A DNA stretch of 60,000 nucleotides from Diphasiastrum complanatum (lineage: Eukaryota; Streptophyta; Lycopodiopsida; Lycopodiales; Lycopodiaceae): assembly GCA_029204225.1 (NCBI GenBank), contig CM055102.1, positions 37,878,585-37,938,584 on the forward strand. Direction: 5' to 3'. How positions within the stretch are numbered: position 1 is the stretch's first letter; each line of letters begins with the position of its first letter. Of this stretch, positions 44,000 through 55,915 are shown piece by piece. The notes beneath the pieces are model-generated. The model had not been told where the DNA came from. It did not search any database and saw only the letters and a program-made list of their open reading frames with translations. The translations under genes were made by a program, and so were the position numbers.

Positions 44000-46941
44000 G
44001 TGGTATCATTGCTAGGCTCTCTCTACAGGGTTACATATTGCTTGCTTAACGCACGCATTGCCGCTCGCCAGATTGAGTTCTATGTTGACACACTCTCTCT
44101 TCATTCGTTGGATACCTCTTATGCCCGTTATTCTTACGACTTATCAGCGATGGTTACGCTTTTTGGGGAACAACTTCTAAGGTTGGGTCAAGCATTATCC
44201 TTAATGGTCTTCTTCAGTGGCAATCCTCCTTTGCATATACTTGCCACCCATTTGGTGGCGGTCACAACGTAGTGGACTATTTCATTGCATCTCTTGCTTT
44301 GTTGCCCCGCCTGGCATCCTTCACCATCTCTACCCGGGTGCTCGCTGATCACTCTCTGCTCTTCCTCTCCTTCTCCCCAGCACCAAGTTCGCCTTTCCTC
44401 CACCTTCCCTCTTTGTTCGCCCCATCTGCTATCGTATACCTCCTCCTCAATCCTAGGCCTATGTTGCCCATGTCTCAAAATCTGGACCACTTTCCTTCCT
44501 CCTCTGATGTCACTACCCAAGCCTCCTTCTCGACACACGCTCTGACTACCGCCGCTCATGCCATTGCACCCCCTCGCCGCTTCTCTTCTCATCGTCGTTC
44601 CTATAATAAATGGTATGACAACGATTGTTCTTTCTTTCAGAAATATGTCGAGTTCCTCAAACTCTCCAATTCTACACTTTCTTCTTCCGCGAAAAAGCAG
44701 CTTCGATCCCTTCTTCGTAAAAAGAAGTGGCCTACTTTTCTTCCCATTCCTCCTACCTCCTTTGCTCCCTCCACTTTGCTTCCTTGGCTACTTTTTGGAA
44801 GATCTTTCTTCATAAGCCCCTATCCATTACACCCATCCCTCTTCAATCCTGGGTCGACTATGCAACCAACCTATATACAACTGCTCACCCTTCCATCTCT
44901 CTTTCTTCTCGTCCTACCTACTGTGACCTCTTTGCTCTTGACATGGTTGAAGCCACCATCTGCAAACTCAAGAACAATCGTACGTCTGACATTGACCCCC
45001 TTTCAGCCGAGCTCCTCAAACCAGTTGCCAAACTTGCCTCTCCTGTTTCAACCGCTCTGTCGTTGATGGTTTCCCCATACCTTGGGCCACCAATCTCCTT
45101 CACCCCATTCTTAAAGCGGGCGATGCCATGAATGTCCACAACTATCGCACTATTATGATTGGTCATACCATGGCCAAGTTGTACGCCACTATTCTCCAGA
45201 ACTTCGTTACGACAAAGGCTGATTCTCGACTATTGTATGCGACTGGCCAGGCTGGCTTCCGGCGGGTTTATAGCACCCTTGATCATGTCCTCACCCTACG
45301 TACTATCATTGAGGAGGCAAAGCAAATGGCGCAAGAAGGTATTTGCTTTTTTCGTTGATCTCTCTAAGGCCTTTAATACTATTCCCCGTCATCTTTTGAT
45401 CAGCAAACTACGTTAGCTTGGCTTTTCCGAATCTATTCTCGCGACAATGGTTGCTCCGTATGAGAGAGTTCTAGCACATGTACGGCTGGGTACTGATTTG
45501 TCTTCTCCCATCCGTAGCACTGTTGGTGTCAAGCAAGGCTGTCCACTGTCCCCTCCGCTGTTTGCACTTTATATTGATGATCTTGAGTGCCTCATTCGTG
45601 AAGAAGGTGGAGATGGTTGCCCGCTGGCTCATTTGCTCATCCCCATTCTGCTTTATGCTAATGACATTGTCCTGCTTTCTCCCTCACTAGAAGGGTTGCA
45701 GTGTCACTTACAGGTCTCATTGGTTTTGTGTTGCTTGGGGTGTCTCTATTAACTTAAAAAAGATGAAGATCATGATTTTCAACACCAATCGACAAAGCCT
45801 TCACAATTATCAATTCTTCTATGATGGTCATGAAGTTGACATTGTTGCCTCTTATTCTTACTTGAGAGTCCTGTTTATTGCGCCCCTTCTTGGTTTCCGC
45901 CAGGTTGCATTTGCCACATTTCCTCCGGTCTTTCGGCATTGGTCCAGTTTGAGCGTGGTTGTAAAATGAATCATATTTTTGATCCCGCTACTAGATGCCA
46001 GTTGTTTCACACACGGGTGGTTCTAGCAGTGATGTATGCCTCTGAGATGTGGTTGCCAGGACTCTCTCCGGGACTGGGCTGGCATTTCCCGCATTCAGGC
46101 CACTATGTTGGGTCGCATGATACGTGCCAAGACTACCACCCCTCATGATATCCTATGTGCTGAGTTTGCTACTCCGATCATCCTTGAGGGCTTTTCCGCC
46201 TTGTTCTTTTTCTTCAGTGGATTCAGGAGATTGGTGCATCTCATTGCTGCGGTTACTTCTTCACGTGTCCTAGCTGATTCCCACGCCAAGATTTCCTGGT
46301 ACCAGCAGTCGTCTGATCTCTTACGACATCTGGGCATCTCTATCATGGATCTTCCTCGTGGTACGCATTCATATATCCGAGGCTATTTATTCCGTCGATA
46401 TATGCAGCAGACTTGGAGCTCCCTCCCACCTTCCCTCATTCGACTGATCGTCTTGGGCAGTTGCGCATTTCCTCTCATCAGCTTGCTATTGAGGCCTGTC
46501 GTGCATGGGATATCACCCGAGAGCGTCGTGTATGTCGCTTGCGCTCGTTGCATGAGGTGGAAGATGAAGCCCATTTCCTCCTTAGATGTCCGTTGTATTA
46601 TGAGATACGGGGGAGGTATTATTTGTTGTCTCTTTCGCGATGACCCACATACACTTCACAGTTTTGTCTCCTATCCTGATGCTCGTTGCTTGGGACTTCT
46701 TGTTCGTGAGATGCTTACTCTCCGTCAGTCTCATCTGCATGTACCAGATCACCTGGGGTTAGACTGGCAGCAGCTGCTTCTCACTGGCTTCTTTCGGACT
46801 CGAGCACATGCTGATGACTCCGACGATGAGATTCCTATCCTTGTGTTACCACGGAAAAAGCCCAGATGTAGTAGCCACTTGCCTCCATCAGGGCCTACTG
46901 TACACTCCACTCAACGGACACTTCACACTTACTTTCGTTGA
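44000..46941 (+). pseudogene. LINE copy A ORF2: endonuclease end, RT, C-terminal zinc finger
   Basis: Endonuclease piece NARIAARQIEFYVDTLSLHS corresponds to NARTSSRQSEFYDI in copy C; it continues to LADHSLLFLSF (the S/A-DH motif, about 44345). RT: NYRTIMIGHTMAKLYATIL (about 45140), FVDLSKAFNTIPRHLL (about 45353), GVKQGCPLSPPLFALYIDDL (about 45525), and active site LLYANDIVLLS (about 45650), where YADD has become YAND. C-terminal finger VCRLRSLHEVEDEAHFLLRC (about 46535-46595). Final stop 46939-46941. Frames are broken about ten times. Confidence 0.8.
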
Positions 46942-47012
46942 TATGTACTTATTCTCCACCTGGCCTGGGTTGTGGCAGTGGCACTTTTTCTGTAGTTCTT
47001 CTGTTATACTTG

Positions 47013-47016
47013 GCCC
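47013..47016 (+). other. Target-site duplication, left (gccc)
   Basis: GCCC before the copia-like element; GCCC also follows it at 50114-50117. Four matching bases. Confidence 0.65.
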
Positions 47017-47468
47017 TGTAGGGAATCAAAGTGCCAAGATCCTTCTAACATTCAATCTCCATATACAAGAAGAAGAAAAAGAGGAAGAAGAAGAGGGAGA
47101 GGGTTAGGCGCCCTCAAGGAGAGAGAAAGTAATAGCAATGCTTGAAAGGGAATGAATTACAAATGAACAAAGAGTACATATAAATAGGGCTTCCAAGGGC
47201 CTAGACTCTTCCAAACTCTATGTTCTAGAACCTTCCAAGACCCACTAGTAATTACAGGGCACCCCCAAAAGTCAAGATAGGGTCCCTTAACATAATTAGA
47301 CTTTACTTGGACCCACGAATTACTACTGGACCAAAATTGGGTCCAACTCAACTAAAACTGACTTAACATGGTCTAAATAATAAACCTAACCCATGGTTAC
47401 ACAAGTCTCGACCTTTTGGGTCAAAGTAACCTATGAGAAACTATCATTATCATTTATTACTTCTAACA
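47017..47468 (-). repeat. 3' LTR of copia-like element copy 2
   Basis: TGTTAGAAGTAATAAATG to ATTCCCTACA in element orientation, TG...CA ends. Next to it inside lies the polypurine tract (minus AAGGAGGG, plus 47469-47476). Confidence 0.9.
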
Positions 47469-47654
47469 CCCTCCTTAAATGATAATGTAAAAAACATAAC
47501 ATGACATGAAGTATGAAAAATCACAACAAAAATGCAAAGTGTTGCATGCTGCCCAAAACTCCATGTAGCCGAAAAAGAAAAGATGTAGCTTGCTGTCCAA
47601 GCTTAATGCCGCCAAAAAAAACTTCAGCTTGAAGTAGTCGAAGTAGCCGAAATC

Positions 47655-48817
47655 TCAGCCCCAATCATGCCCGATGTAGAAGAGATGTAGAATACGAAGT
47701 GCGGTAGCATCAAGTCGAAGAGTGAAGACAAGCATGCTCCATCCAAAGTAGGTAACCAAAGAACCAGCCACAAGCTGAAATATGGATTTGCAATCCATCA
47801 ATGGTTCCCACATGATTCCATAAGTCTTCTTACCACAAGAAACATAAAGAAGAGTATGATACTCTTTTACCATCACATCCTCCCAAATCTTACTATCAAT
47901 GATCTGCTCACCAACACTAGGTAAGACAACACCGTCATCATAAGAAGTAAGCATCAAAACTTGAAAATCAGCATAAGGTACTGATTTTGGTGAGGCATGT
48001 GTGTTTCCTCCAAGGTAAAAAGATGCTTTGCTATCCCGCAAAGACTCGGACAACCAACAAGAGGCTGTAGCAGGCTGTCCAACAGCCACAAAATCACCAA
48101 CACTTTGCTGTCTAAAATGTTCCAAATGTGGACCTTGCTGTCCAAAAACTTTCCACAGGCCGTTCCCGATGCATAATAGGATGCTCACGATGTAACATAG
48201 GCTGAAATTGATCAATAAACCATGGCTAAATCTGGTGTCCACCATCTTCAAGAAAAAAACCAATAGCTTGCCACTTTGAACACCCAAAAAATCCGGCAAC
48301 ACGCCACTTTGAACCAATGTACTAATTGACATGATTTTTTCCCCTCCTTATTAGTACAAAATGGCTTCGAAGAATGCTTGATTTCAGCCTTTTCCAAAAC
48401 ATTATCTTGAGAAGCTTGCTCATAAAGTTCTTGACTAATGCATCCATCATTTGCAACAAATGGCTCTAGAGAAGAAGAATGCTTTACCATACCAACATTC
48501 CGATGCAAACTTGTACTTGTAGAAAGACAATGATCAAACTTTGCATGACTTTGCTCTTCTACCTTCAAAGAGGATGAAGTAGAGAGGAAAAAGCATGATG
48601 ATGAATCCTTTATTCGGTACATCTTTAAAAGTGTTTCCCAAGCACTTTTAGAGGTCTTGCAAAATCTCAAATGATATAAGATAGATCTTGTTACCGATAA
48701 AATCTTGATCACCACGTCGACGCAAAATCTCAGCTTGCAACTCCATGAAGAATAGTTGGTGCCATCCAACATATCTTCACCTGAACAAGTACGAATGGCT
48801 CCCAAATCTCTTGCCAT
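47655..48817 (-). pseudogene. Copia-like element ORF, copy 2 (frameshifted)
   Basis: Same protein as at 9199-10362. The N-terminal 170 residues (MARDLGAIRTCSGEDMLDG to KPFCTN) read in one frame from 48817. Near 48340 a small deletion shifts the frame, and the remaining 225 residues (from MSISTLVQSGVLPDF to FYIGHDWG) read in another. Differences from copy 1 are scattered and mostly conservative to the eye. Confidence 0.65.
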
Positions 48818-49656
48818 AAGAACCAGCCAAGAAGATAAACTTTTTCAAACCCTAAATGTGCCCTAAAAGACACAAAAACCAGCAAGTATCAAATCTGACA
48901 AATCAGCACCGGAATGTGTAGAAACCACACATTAGATGGATGTAGGAACTCGCCCTCCTACAAGCCTTGTGTGCTGAAAATTTCAGCCTGAAATTGCATT
49001 ACAAACTCAAAAACCAGCAAGCAAAGAATTAGGTTAGCCTCCAACAAAGCTTTTTTTGGAACCCTTCTTTCTTGCCAAAAAGTGTGAACAATACACACAC
49101 GGATAGGGCTGTTGCAACACCCTACAAATGGTAATATGCTGTCCAATTTTCAGCCTCGGAATGTGATCGGATCATCACAAAAAAATTAATGCCTTCTTCC
49201 ACACCTGGAAACAAGCAAGAAGAAGCGGATCTTCACTTTGTAAAATCAGCAAGGGTGCTGATTTTTCAGCCAAATCAGAAGAATAGAAATTGCTTGTGGA
49301 TGGGCGCCCTCCTACAAAGGACCAAATCTGAAAAATAGGGCAGCAGTGGACCAACGGAAGTAGGATAAACCTACACGGATGTGGGCGACCTAAAGGCGAC
49401 CTAAAAGAAGCCCCGAAGAAGATAATTAATGGTGCCTTCCTGCAACCTGAAAAATCAGCAAACAACAACCTGATTTTTGGGCGCCCAAAATCTTGTTATC
49501 TTCTTTGATGTGTGGCCCCCTCCTGCAAAATGGAAAAAAAATCAAAAAACGAATCTTCACTCCAAAAAATCAGCAAAGGTGCTGAATTTTTGTGATCCCT
49601 AAGTGAAGACGATCTCTTTTGGTAGGGCGCCCTAAATCAAGCATAGAAGATCCATA
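48818..49656 (-). other. Leader of copia-like element copy 2
   Basis: Untranslated region between primer site and ORF. GGCGCC palindromes near 49303, 49480 and 49627. Apparent minus-strand open frames (e.g. 49175-49468) are not conserved in copy 1. Confidence 0.6.
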
Positions 49657-49668
49657 GCTCTGATACCA
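49657..49668 (-). promoter_or_regulatory. Primer-binding site, tRNA-iMet type
   Basis: The minus strand reads TGGTATCAGAGC directly after the LTR, fixing the orientation of the element. Confidence 0.92.
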
Positions 49669-50113
49669 TGTAGGAAATCAAAGTGCCAAGATCCTTCTAA
49701 CATTCAATCTCCATATACAAGAAGAAGAAAAAGAGGAAGAAGAAAAAGAGGGAGAGGGTTAGGCGCCCTCAAGGAGAGATAAAGTAGTAGCAATGCTTGA
49801 AAGGGAATGAATTACAAATGAACAAAGAGTACATATAAATAGGCCTTGCAAGGGCCTAGACTCTTCCAAACTCTAAGTTCTAGAACCTTCCAAGACCCAC
49901 TACTAATTGCCAAAAGTCAAGATAGGGTCCCTTAACATAATTAGACTTTACTTGGACCCACGAATTACTACTGGACCAAAATTGGGTCCAACTCAACTAA
50001 AACTGACTTAACATGGTCTAAATAATAAACCTAACCCATGGTTACACAAGTCTCGACCTTTTGGGTCAAAGTAACCTATGAGAAACTATCATTATCATTT
50101 ATTACTTCTAACA
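49669..50113 (-). repeat. 5' LTR of copia-like element copy 2
   Basis: Matches 47017-47468, differing by several substitutions and small indels (for example a 12-bp extra GAAGAA/AAAGAG stretch near 49735 and a deletion near 49908). Confidence 0.9.
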
Positions 50114-50281
50114 GCCCGGGTTGTGGGCTGATTTCACTTCTGCTTTGTTCTACTTTCATTCATAGCTAGTTTATAGCATTTTACGGCCATGTCCTCCTAT
50201 GGATGATGCTCCTGCTGTTGCTTGTACAAATTTTCTTTTTGGTCTTATGCACCCATGGGTGCCCAAAAGACGTTAATAAAG

Positions 50282-50284
<3 letters not shown>
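50114..50284 (+). mobile_element. LINE copy A, 3' end
   Basis: Continuation of the 3' untranslated region broken at 47016. Ends with the palindrome GCACCCATGGGTGC (50249-50262) and CCAAAAGACGTTAATAAAGC (50263-50282), then (TC)n. Confidence 0.7.

Positions 50285-50333
<49 letters not shown>
50285..50333 (+). repeat. (TC)n tail of LINE copy A
   Basis: About 24 TC units with no interruption, in the place where other LINEs have poly(A). Confidence 0.95.
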
Positions 50334-50336
<3 letters not shown>

Positions 50337-50384
50337 GTGGTGCCCTCCTCCTAGATCCATACTCCTATCGCTCCACCTCTCTTT

Positions 50385-51136
50385 ATGGCTCCACGTAAGT
50401 GTGGTGGAGGTATCTGCCCCCGCTCTCCACCTCGTTCTGGAAACAGCTCCTGACCAACCCCCATTGCTGCTGACTAGCCCTCCATTGCTGATGCTGCTGG
50501 AAAAATTAGTGCCATCGCTGCTGCTACTGCCTCCAGTGCTGATGATACCTTCTATGTTGCTGACAGGACTGCCTCCAACACTGATGGAACAACAGATATC
50601 ATTGCTGCTGCTGATGGAAAAACAGGTACCATCGTTGCTGCTGCTGCCTCCAGCACTGATAGTACCTTCTATGTTGCTGCCTCCATCGCTGGCAGTACCT
50701 CCAGCGATGCTGCCAAAATTTCCAGCGCTGATGACAAGAATGCCCCCAGTGCTGATGGTACTGTCAATCCTGCTGCGTCCATCTCAGGCATGCTGCTCAC
50801 ATTTCCACTGCTCACATGTCCACTTGGAAGAAAAATTACGTGATTTCAAGGCTCTCAATGTCCGAGTTTGGGGTGTTCTTGACACTCAAGATGTTGTAAA
50901 AGAAACAAAATCGTTTTTAGAAACTACTTTGAGCTTTAATAAAGATGGATTGGATAATGCTTGGCATACCAATAAAGACAATCTCACTCATCATTCGCTT
51001 CAAATCAAAACAAGAAAGAACTAAAGTATTGAGACTCAAGCTTAAATTAAAAGGCCCACAAATTTTCTTGGATGATGATCTTACTTATATCCAAGTACAA
51101 GAGCGCAAGAAAATTTTTCAGGAGGCTAAGCATTAG
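50385..51136 (+). pseudogene. LINE copy B ORF1
   Basis: An ATG at 50385 starts MAPRKCGGGICPRSP but stops after 22 codons. The region 50500-50690 holds two imperfect copies of a GCTGCTGC-containing block of about 115 bp. From about 50820 a clear ORF1 sequence reads EEKLRDFKALNVRVWGVLDT and SFLETTLSFNKDGLDNAW, then in the next frame IIRFKSKQERTKVLRLKLKL and QIFLDDDLTYIQVQERKKIF to 51136. The RF-x-R...K-x-x-IFL-x-x-DLT pattern is the conserved ORF1 RNA-binding end of L1-like elements. Confidence 0.65.
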
Positions 51137-51142
51137 GACGAT

Positions 51143-52570
51143 TTGTCATTTAAGCAGCCTGAGACCCTGTCCACATCACCTACATTACATCACCCACGTA
51201 TCGGATTTTGGAATTGTAACAACATTCACTCTTCAGCAGCGGTAGGAGAATTAGTAGACTTCATCTCACAGGGAGATATCCTTCTTTTCACAGAGACTTA
51301 TGAGAGTCAATTTAGGGGACTTCCGGAGTTTCAGGGCTTCAGACGGGCTTTAGTTTTTCGCTCGGAGACTTGATTTGTGGGGAGCAGAGGTTCTGGCAGG
51401 GTGGCATGCTTGTACAGGGACTCACTACAGCCTATCATTGATCTAGTTCGACAGGATGAGCATGCACGCTATCCGTGGTTTCGATTTCTTGGTTAGAGTA
51501 CTGGGCTTGGCAAGGATGTGTATCTTGTAGGTTTCCACCTGAGTCTTTGCCTTGCTTTCTTCATCTGGTGAGGGTTTACAAACACATTTAGACACATTAC
51601 AGGTTTTTGGAGACTTATTTGGTTTGACTGTGCATACCAAGAAAGCCCAAATCATGATCTTTAATACCTCTAGGTCCTTTATGCAGCGACAAGTGTTCGG
51701 GGCAATCACTCGAGGTGGTATCCTCTTATACTTATTTTGGGGCTTCCTTCACTACTTTCAGTATGAGGCTTGCTGCCACAACTAGACTACGTAAGGGCCA
51801 TGCTTCGCTGGTTAGTCTTGAGCGGTTCTGCTTCAAGTACATTTGAGATGCCCCGAGTAAGTGTAACTTGTTTGACACTATTGTTACACCCACAACTATG
51901 TATGCAGTGGAGGCTCGGTGCACCGGTATTCCCGAATCAAAGTGGACTGGTATTTCTTGTCTACAAATCAGTATGCTTGCACCATGATCCGAGCCAAGCC
52001 ATATGTTTCTCACCAGATTATACTTGCTGAGTTTGCTGTCATACCACTTCGAGTTGAGGCTATTTTTGAGTTGATTACATACATCTAGAGAGTGATGAGT
52101 CTTCCGGTTTCACGTTATCCACATATAGCTCTTCTCTCTTCTCGGCAGCTTCATCACCAAGGTCATCAATTATCATGGTGATCCAAGGCTTCTCGTCTCT
52201 ACGCATATACAACATTGATATTTCCAATCTACCAAAAGGATCCCATCAGTATATCAGGAGGGTTATTACCGTGCATATTCTTGAGTGACATGGCAAGGGA
52301 CCCTTGGGGTCAAACTGGACTTCTAGCGCTTCAGTTTCCTAGAGCTGGATAGTGCCGGGGTCGCAGTTTTAGCTTGTTACTTGGATAGTGAACTTTCACA
52401 TTGCCTTCGTTTTACATTGGGACAATTTTGAGTTTTCTCACATCAGTTATATGTGGAGACGGGGTGTTTCCAGGGCATCCCTCATAAGCGTAGACTTTGT
52501 TTGCACATTAGGGGAGGTGGAGTCAGAGGACCATTTTATATTCAGATACCCTATTTACTATGAGATTTGA
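51143..52570 (+). pseudogene. LINE copy B ORF2 remnant
   Basis: Endonuclease start: RIGFWNCNNIHSSAAVGELV and DILLFTETYESQ (about 51195-51310), the N and E motifs of an APE-type nuclease. Interrupted by a stop at 51370 and then a large deletion. After it, SSSGEGLQTHLDTLQVFGDL and TKKAQIMIFNTSR (51555-51680) match the end of RT in copies A and D. Degraded finger: TLGEVESEDHFIFRYPIYYE (52507-52566). Confidence 0.7.
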
Positions 52571-53254
52571 GGACGCTATCATTGTCTTTTTCATGATTTT
52601 CTAGTCACACTGCTCACTGATTTCATGTGTTGATCCTCGATGTGTGACATTGATGTTGCACGAGATGCTCTTGCTCCGTAGAGAGATTTGTCAGAGAGAT
52701 CAGCATGGACACCATGACTCCCAGCAAACCCATATCACCTCCTTTTTTTTTGTAGGAGACGCTCTAGAGCAGACACTAAGGCTGGTAATTTGTCAAAGGA
52801 TGAATTAGATATCCTTTTTCAGGACCCTCACCTTCACCTTCACCTTCACCTTCAGTGGGACCGTTGACAGCGTATTGCTTCCAGACCACATGCTATGGCT
52901 ACTAGGAGACTTCGCAGATCTAGAGTTCATGTGCACAGACCCTCTTCAGTGCTTGAATCTTCTTCTTCTTCTTCTATACATGCTTTCTTCAGTAGCGGTC
53001 TTGTTGCGAAATGATCTATTGTACAGTTCAGACTATATTATAGAGTTACAGCTTCAGCTGCTCAACACCACATTTTACCATATCTCAGACTTTCATGTCT
53101 TGTGAGTAGAGCAGAGATTGTCTGATAGGCTAATTATTTATCTAATAGTTGTTGTTTGTTTATGGAGACATTTATATTCCCTTTTCAGCATCTATCACAC
53201 TTGAGATGTATTTACTTAGTCTTATATGCCTTTTGGCATTAAAAGACGTTAATA

Positions 53255-53258
<4 letters not shown>
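52571..53258 (+). other. LINE copy B 3' region
   Basis: Degraded ORF2 end and 3' untranslated region. Includes a CCTTCA hexanucleotide run (52828-52853). Ends in the hairpin ATGCC-tttt-GGCAT (53226-53239) just before the tail motif. Confidence 0.5.

Positions 53259-53299
<41 letters not shown>
53259..53299 (+). repeat. (TC)n tail of LINE copy B
   Basis: About 20 units of TC. Confidence 0.95.
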
Positions 53300-53302
<3 letters not shown>

Positions 53303-53519
53303 GCTATGTTGCAGGCTGCAGCTCGCATTACATCTTTCTATAGCATCAGCATAGACATGACGTCATGACATAGATACATTTATTATTATGTACATACTCT
53401 CTCATTTTCGCATTTATTTTAGTTTGTACTAGATGTTTCTTTATTATAGCTTCGGAGATGTTTTATGCGCTCCCATTGTTACCACACACTTGACATGTAT
53501 TTCATTAAAAGACATTAAT

Positions 53520-53523
<4 letters not shown>
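53300..53523 (+). mobile_element. Miniature LINE fragment between two (TC)n tracts
   Basis: About 224 bp. Its left part (GCTGCAGCTCGCATTACATC, 53315-53334, and following) resembles the start of copy C (53631-53661). Its right part resembles the LINE 3' untranslated end (CACTTGACATGTATTTCATT, then AAAAGACATTAATAAAAC, 53506-53523). It lacks everything between. Confidence 0.55.

Positions 53524-53572
<49 letters not shown>
53524..53572 (+). repeat. (TC)n tail of miniature LINE
   Basis: About 24 units of CT. Confidence 0.95.
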
Positions 53573-53576
<4 letters not shown>

Positions 53577-55915
53577 CGAGGAGACCTCATCCCCTTAGAG
53601 GACGTCAGCGACTACTAGTGGTCCTTCACTCTACAGCTCATATCACGTCTTTCTATAGCATAAGGAGAGGCGTAAGGCCTTTCAGGTAGCCCGTGAGTCT
53701 AGCAGACGAGTCATTAACCGCGATGGACGAGTGCGCTTTCTTGATAGCGCTCCTAGCAGCACCCAGTGCTAGGTATTTGGGGTCCCCGGGTTTGGGAGTG
53801 CCCCGGGGCCCCATCCACACCATCTCCGTATTGGAGTATGGAACTGCGATGGTATACACTCATCTTCCATAGCTGGCGATCTGATTGATTTCATCACTGG
53901 CAGAGATCTATTGTTTTTTATGGAGACTCACGACAGTCAGGAGAGAGTAGTACCTATTTTTCCAGGATACAGATGGGATTTTGTATTCAGGCCTGAGACT
54001 AGATCAACTAGTGGTCGGGGATCCGGAGGGGTTGCATGCCTATACAGAGAGTCTCTGCACTCGAGCATCGAGTTCATCAGACATGACGAGCATGCACGAG
54101 CATGCACGCTATATCTGGATTCGTATTGTTGGACATGACATTGGTTTGGACAGGGACCTCTTTGTGGCGGCTTGTTACTTTCCTCTAGAGTCTTCATCCT
54201 TTGCAGAGGGCACATGTTCACCATACCTTGATTTGTCACGTGATATTATCAGATTTGCAGAGCGAGGGCATATTTTCCTCATTGGGGATTTTAATGCTCG
54301 AACCTCCTCACGACAGTCCGAGTTTTATGACATCACCGACCAGCTCCGCATTCATGCTCTTGACAGCGACGAGGTGGGAGTTACCAGGGTTTCAGAGGAC
54401 AGCTTGGGACCTATTACCCCCTATGGTGAGCATTTGTTGCAGTTTGGAGAGGCACATGAGTTAGCCATTTACAATGCCTAACTTGCTGGCCAGATTCCGG
54501 CAGTTATACTTGTCATCCTCATAGTGGCGGACATAGCGTTGTGGACTATCTCATGGGATCACCATCCTCCATACCTCTCATCTCTGATTTTCACATCTCC
54601 CCCACCACTCTCTCTGATCACTCCTTTCTCTCCTTCGCTATCGGCCGCCTCCCACCCCCTCAGTTATCCTCACATTCCGTGCTTACCCGGGCACCCAGGT
54701 ATACATTCAGCTCTTTATACGCACGAGTCTATCAGGAAATTCTTACCTCCCTACTCCATTCCTTTCCGCACGCGATAGTACACTCGAGACTCAAGCAGCT
54801 TTCCTTAGCACCTCTCTTCATGCTGCTGCTTCTCTAGCTTTTCCATCTAAGGCCCATAAAGGCAAACACACACGTCCCTCGTCGCTACGTCCTCCACACC
54901 CTCCATGGTATGATACTGAGTGTCGCTCTCTTCATCATCTTGTCACCCATGCCCGCAGTCATGAACCTCACCTCCTTCGCTCTGCTCAACGTTCTTACCG
55001 TCGCACACTCCGTCGGAAAAAGCATGCTTATGATGACTCTGAAGGAAAACGCCTCGTTGACCTTCTCTTCAGTTCTTCTTCAGGCGCCTTTTGGCGTGAG
55101 TTTATCCCTCGTACTCCACCACCTCTCCTGGAAGACCTTCGCATATGGACCGACATATACCATACCTACTGATGCACCTATCTCTATCTCCCCTCGTCCC
55201 TCTGAGTTCACCTTCTTCACCATTGACATGGTACTTGCGGCCATCAAGAAAATGAAATCCCATAAGCAAGAGACATTGAAGACCTTGAGTCTGAACTCCT
55301 AATCCATGCTATTGACCTCCTTGCTCCCACACTAGCCACTCTCCTCAATTCCGCCGTTGTCTCTGGCTTCCCTTCATCCTGGTGCACCAACATCATCCAT
55401 CCTATCCATAAAAATGGTGATCCCATGATTCCTGGTAACTACCGCACTATCATGTTCGGACATGTCCTCACTAAGCTTTATGGTAACATACTCCAGTCTG
55501 CAATAAGCTCAGAGGCGGAATCGAGGAGATTACATGCATTGGGACAGGTAGGTTTCCGGGCTCATTACTCTACCACTGACCATATTTTCACACTTAGAGC
55601 TTTGATTGAGGAAGCTAAGCACAGGAAAGAAAAGGGTTTATTGCTGTTTTGTGGACTTCAAGAAAGCCTTTGATTCTGTACCACACTCCCTACTCATTCA
55701 GAGACTTCAGGATCTTGGTTTCTCCACGGATATTGTTCTGGCAGTGATGGCTCTTTATGAGAACGTCTTGGGATGCTTCCGATATGGTAGTGGTATCTCT
55801 GATCACATTGCACCATTGGGGTGAAACAGGGATGCTCTCTTTCGCCGGTTCTTTTTGGATTGTACATTGATGAGTTAGAGTGAGCCATTTACAGTGTGGA
55901 GGAGCTGGCTGTAGA

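Larger units (their letters stand above)
42991..47016 (+). mobile_element. LINE copy A, 5' and central part (continues at 50118)
   Basis: Contains ORF1-like, endonuclease C-terminal, RT and C-terminal zinc-finger sequence, then 3' untranslated region. Interrupted at 47016 by the copia-like element; the tail resumes at 50118 and ends in (TC)n at 50285-50333. The endonuclease N-terminal half is missing. Confidence 0.8.
47017..50113 (-). mobile_element. Non-autonomous Ty1/copia-like LTR element, copy 2 (3097 bp)
   Basis: Complete element with both LTRs, primer site and polypurine tract, inserted in the 3' untranslated region of LINE copy A. It lacks protease, integrase, RT and RNase H. Together with the copy at 8564-11377 it defines a family of about 3.1 kb. 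Confidence 0.88.
50334..53258 (+). mobile_element. LINE copy B, internally deleted
   Basis: Starts right after (TC)n. Contains ORF1, the endonuclease N-terminus, then jumps at about 51545 to the end of RT; the rest of the endonuclease and most of RT (roughly 2 kb by comparison with A and C) are missing. The C-terminal region and 3' untranslated region follow, ending in the motif AAAAGACGTTAATAAAGC (53241-53258) and (TC)n. Confidence 0.78.

Noticed and set aside
44188-44592. Minus-strand 134-codon open frame in LINE copy A
   Set aside because: Antisense to endonuclease coding sequence; Gly/Arg/Glu-rich by composition.
50203-50460. Open frames containing long Ser-Leu runs at (TC)n tracts (also at 42285, 53149, 53433 and 55880)
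   Set aside because: They are translations of TC microsatellites with LINE ends attached. No conserved start, and the runs vary in length.
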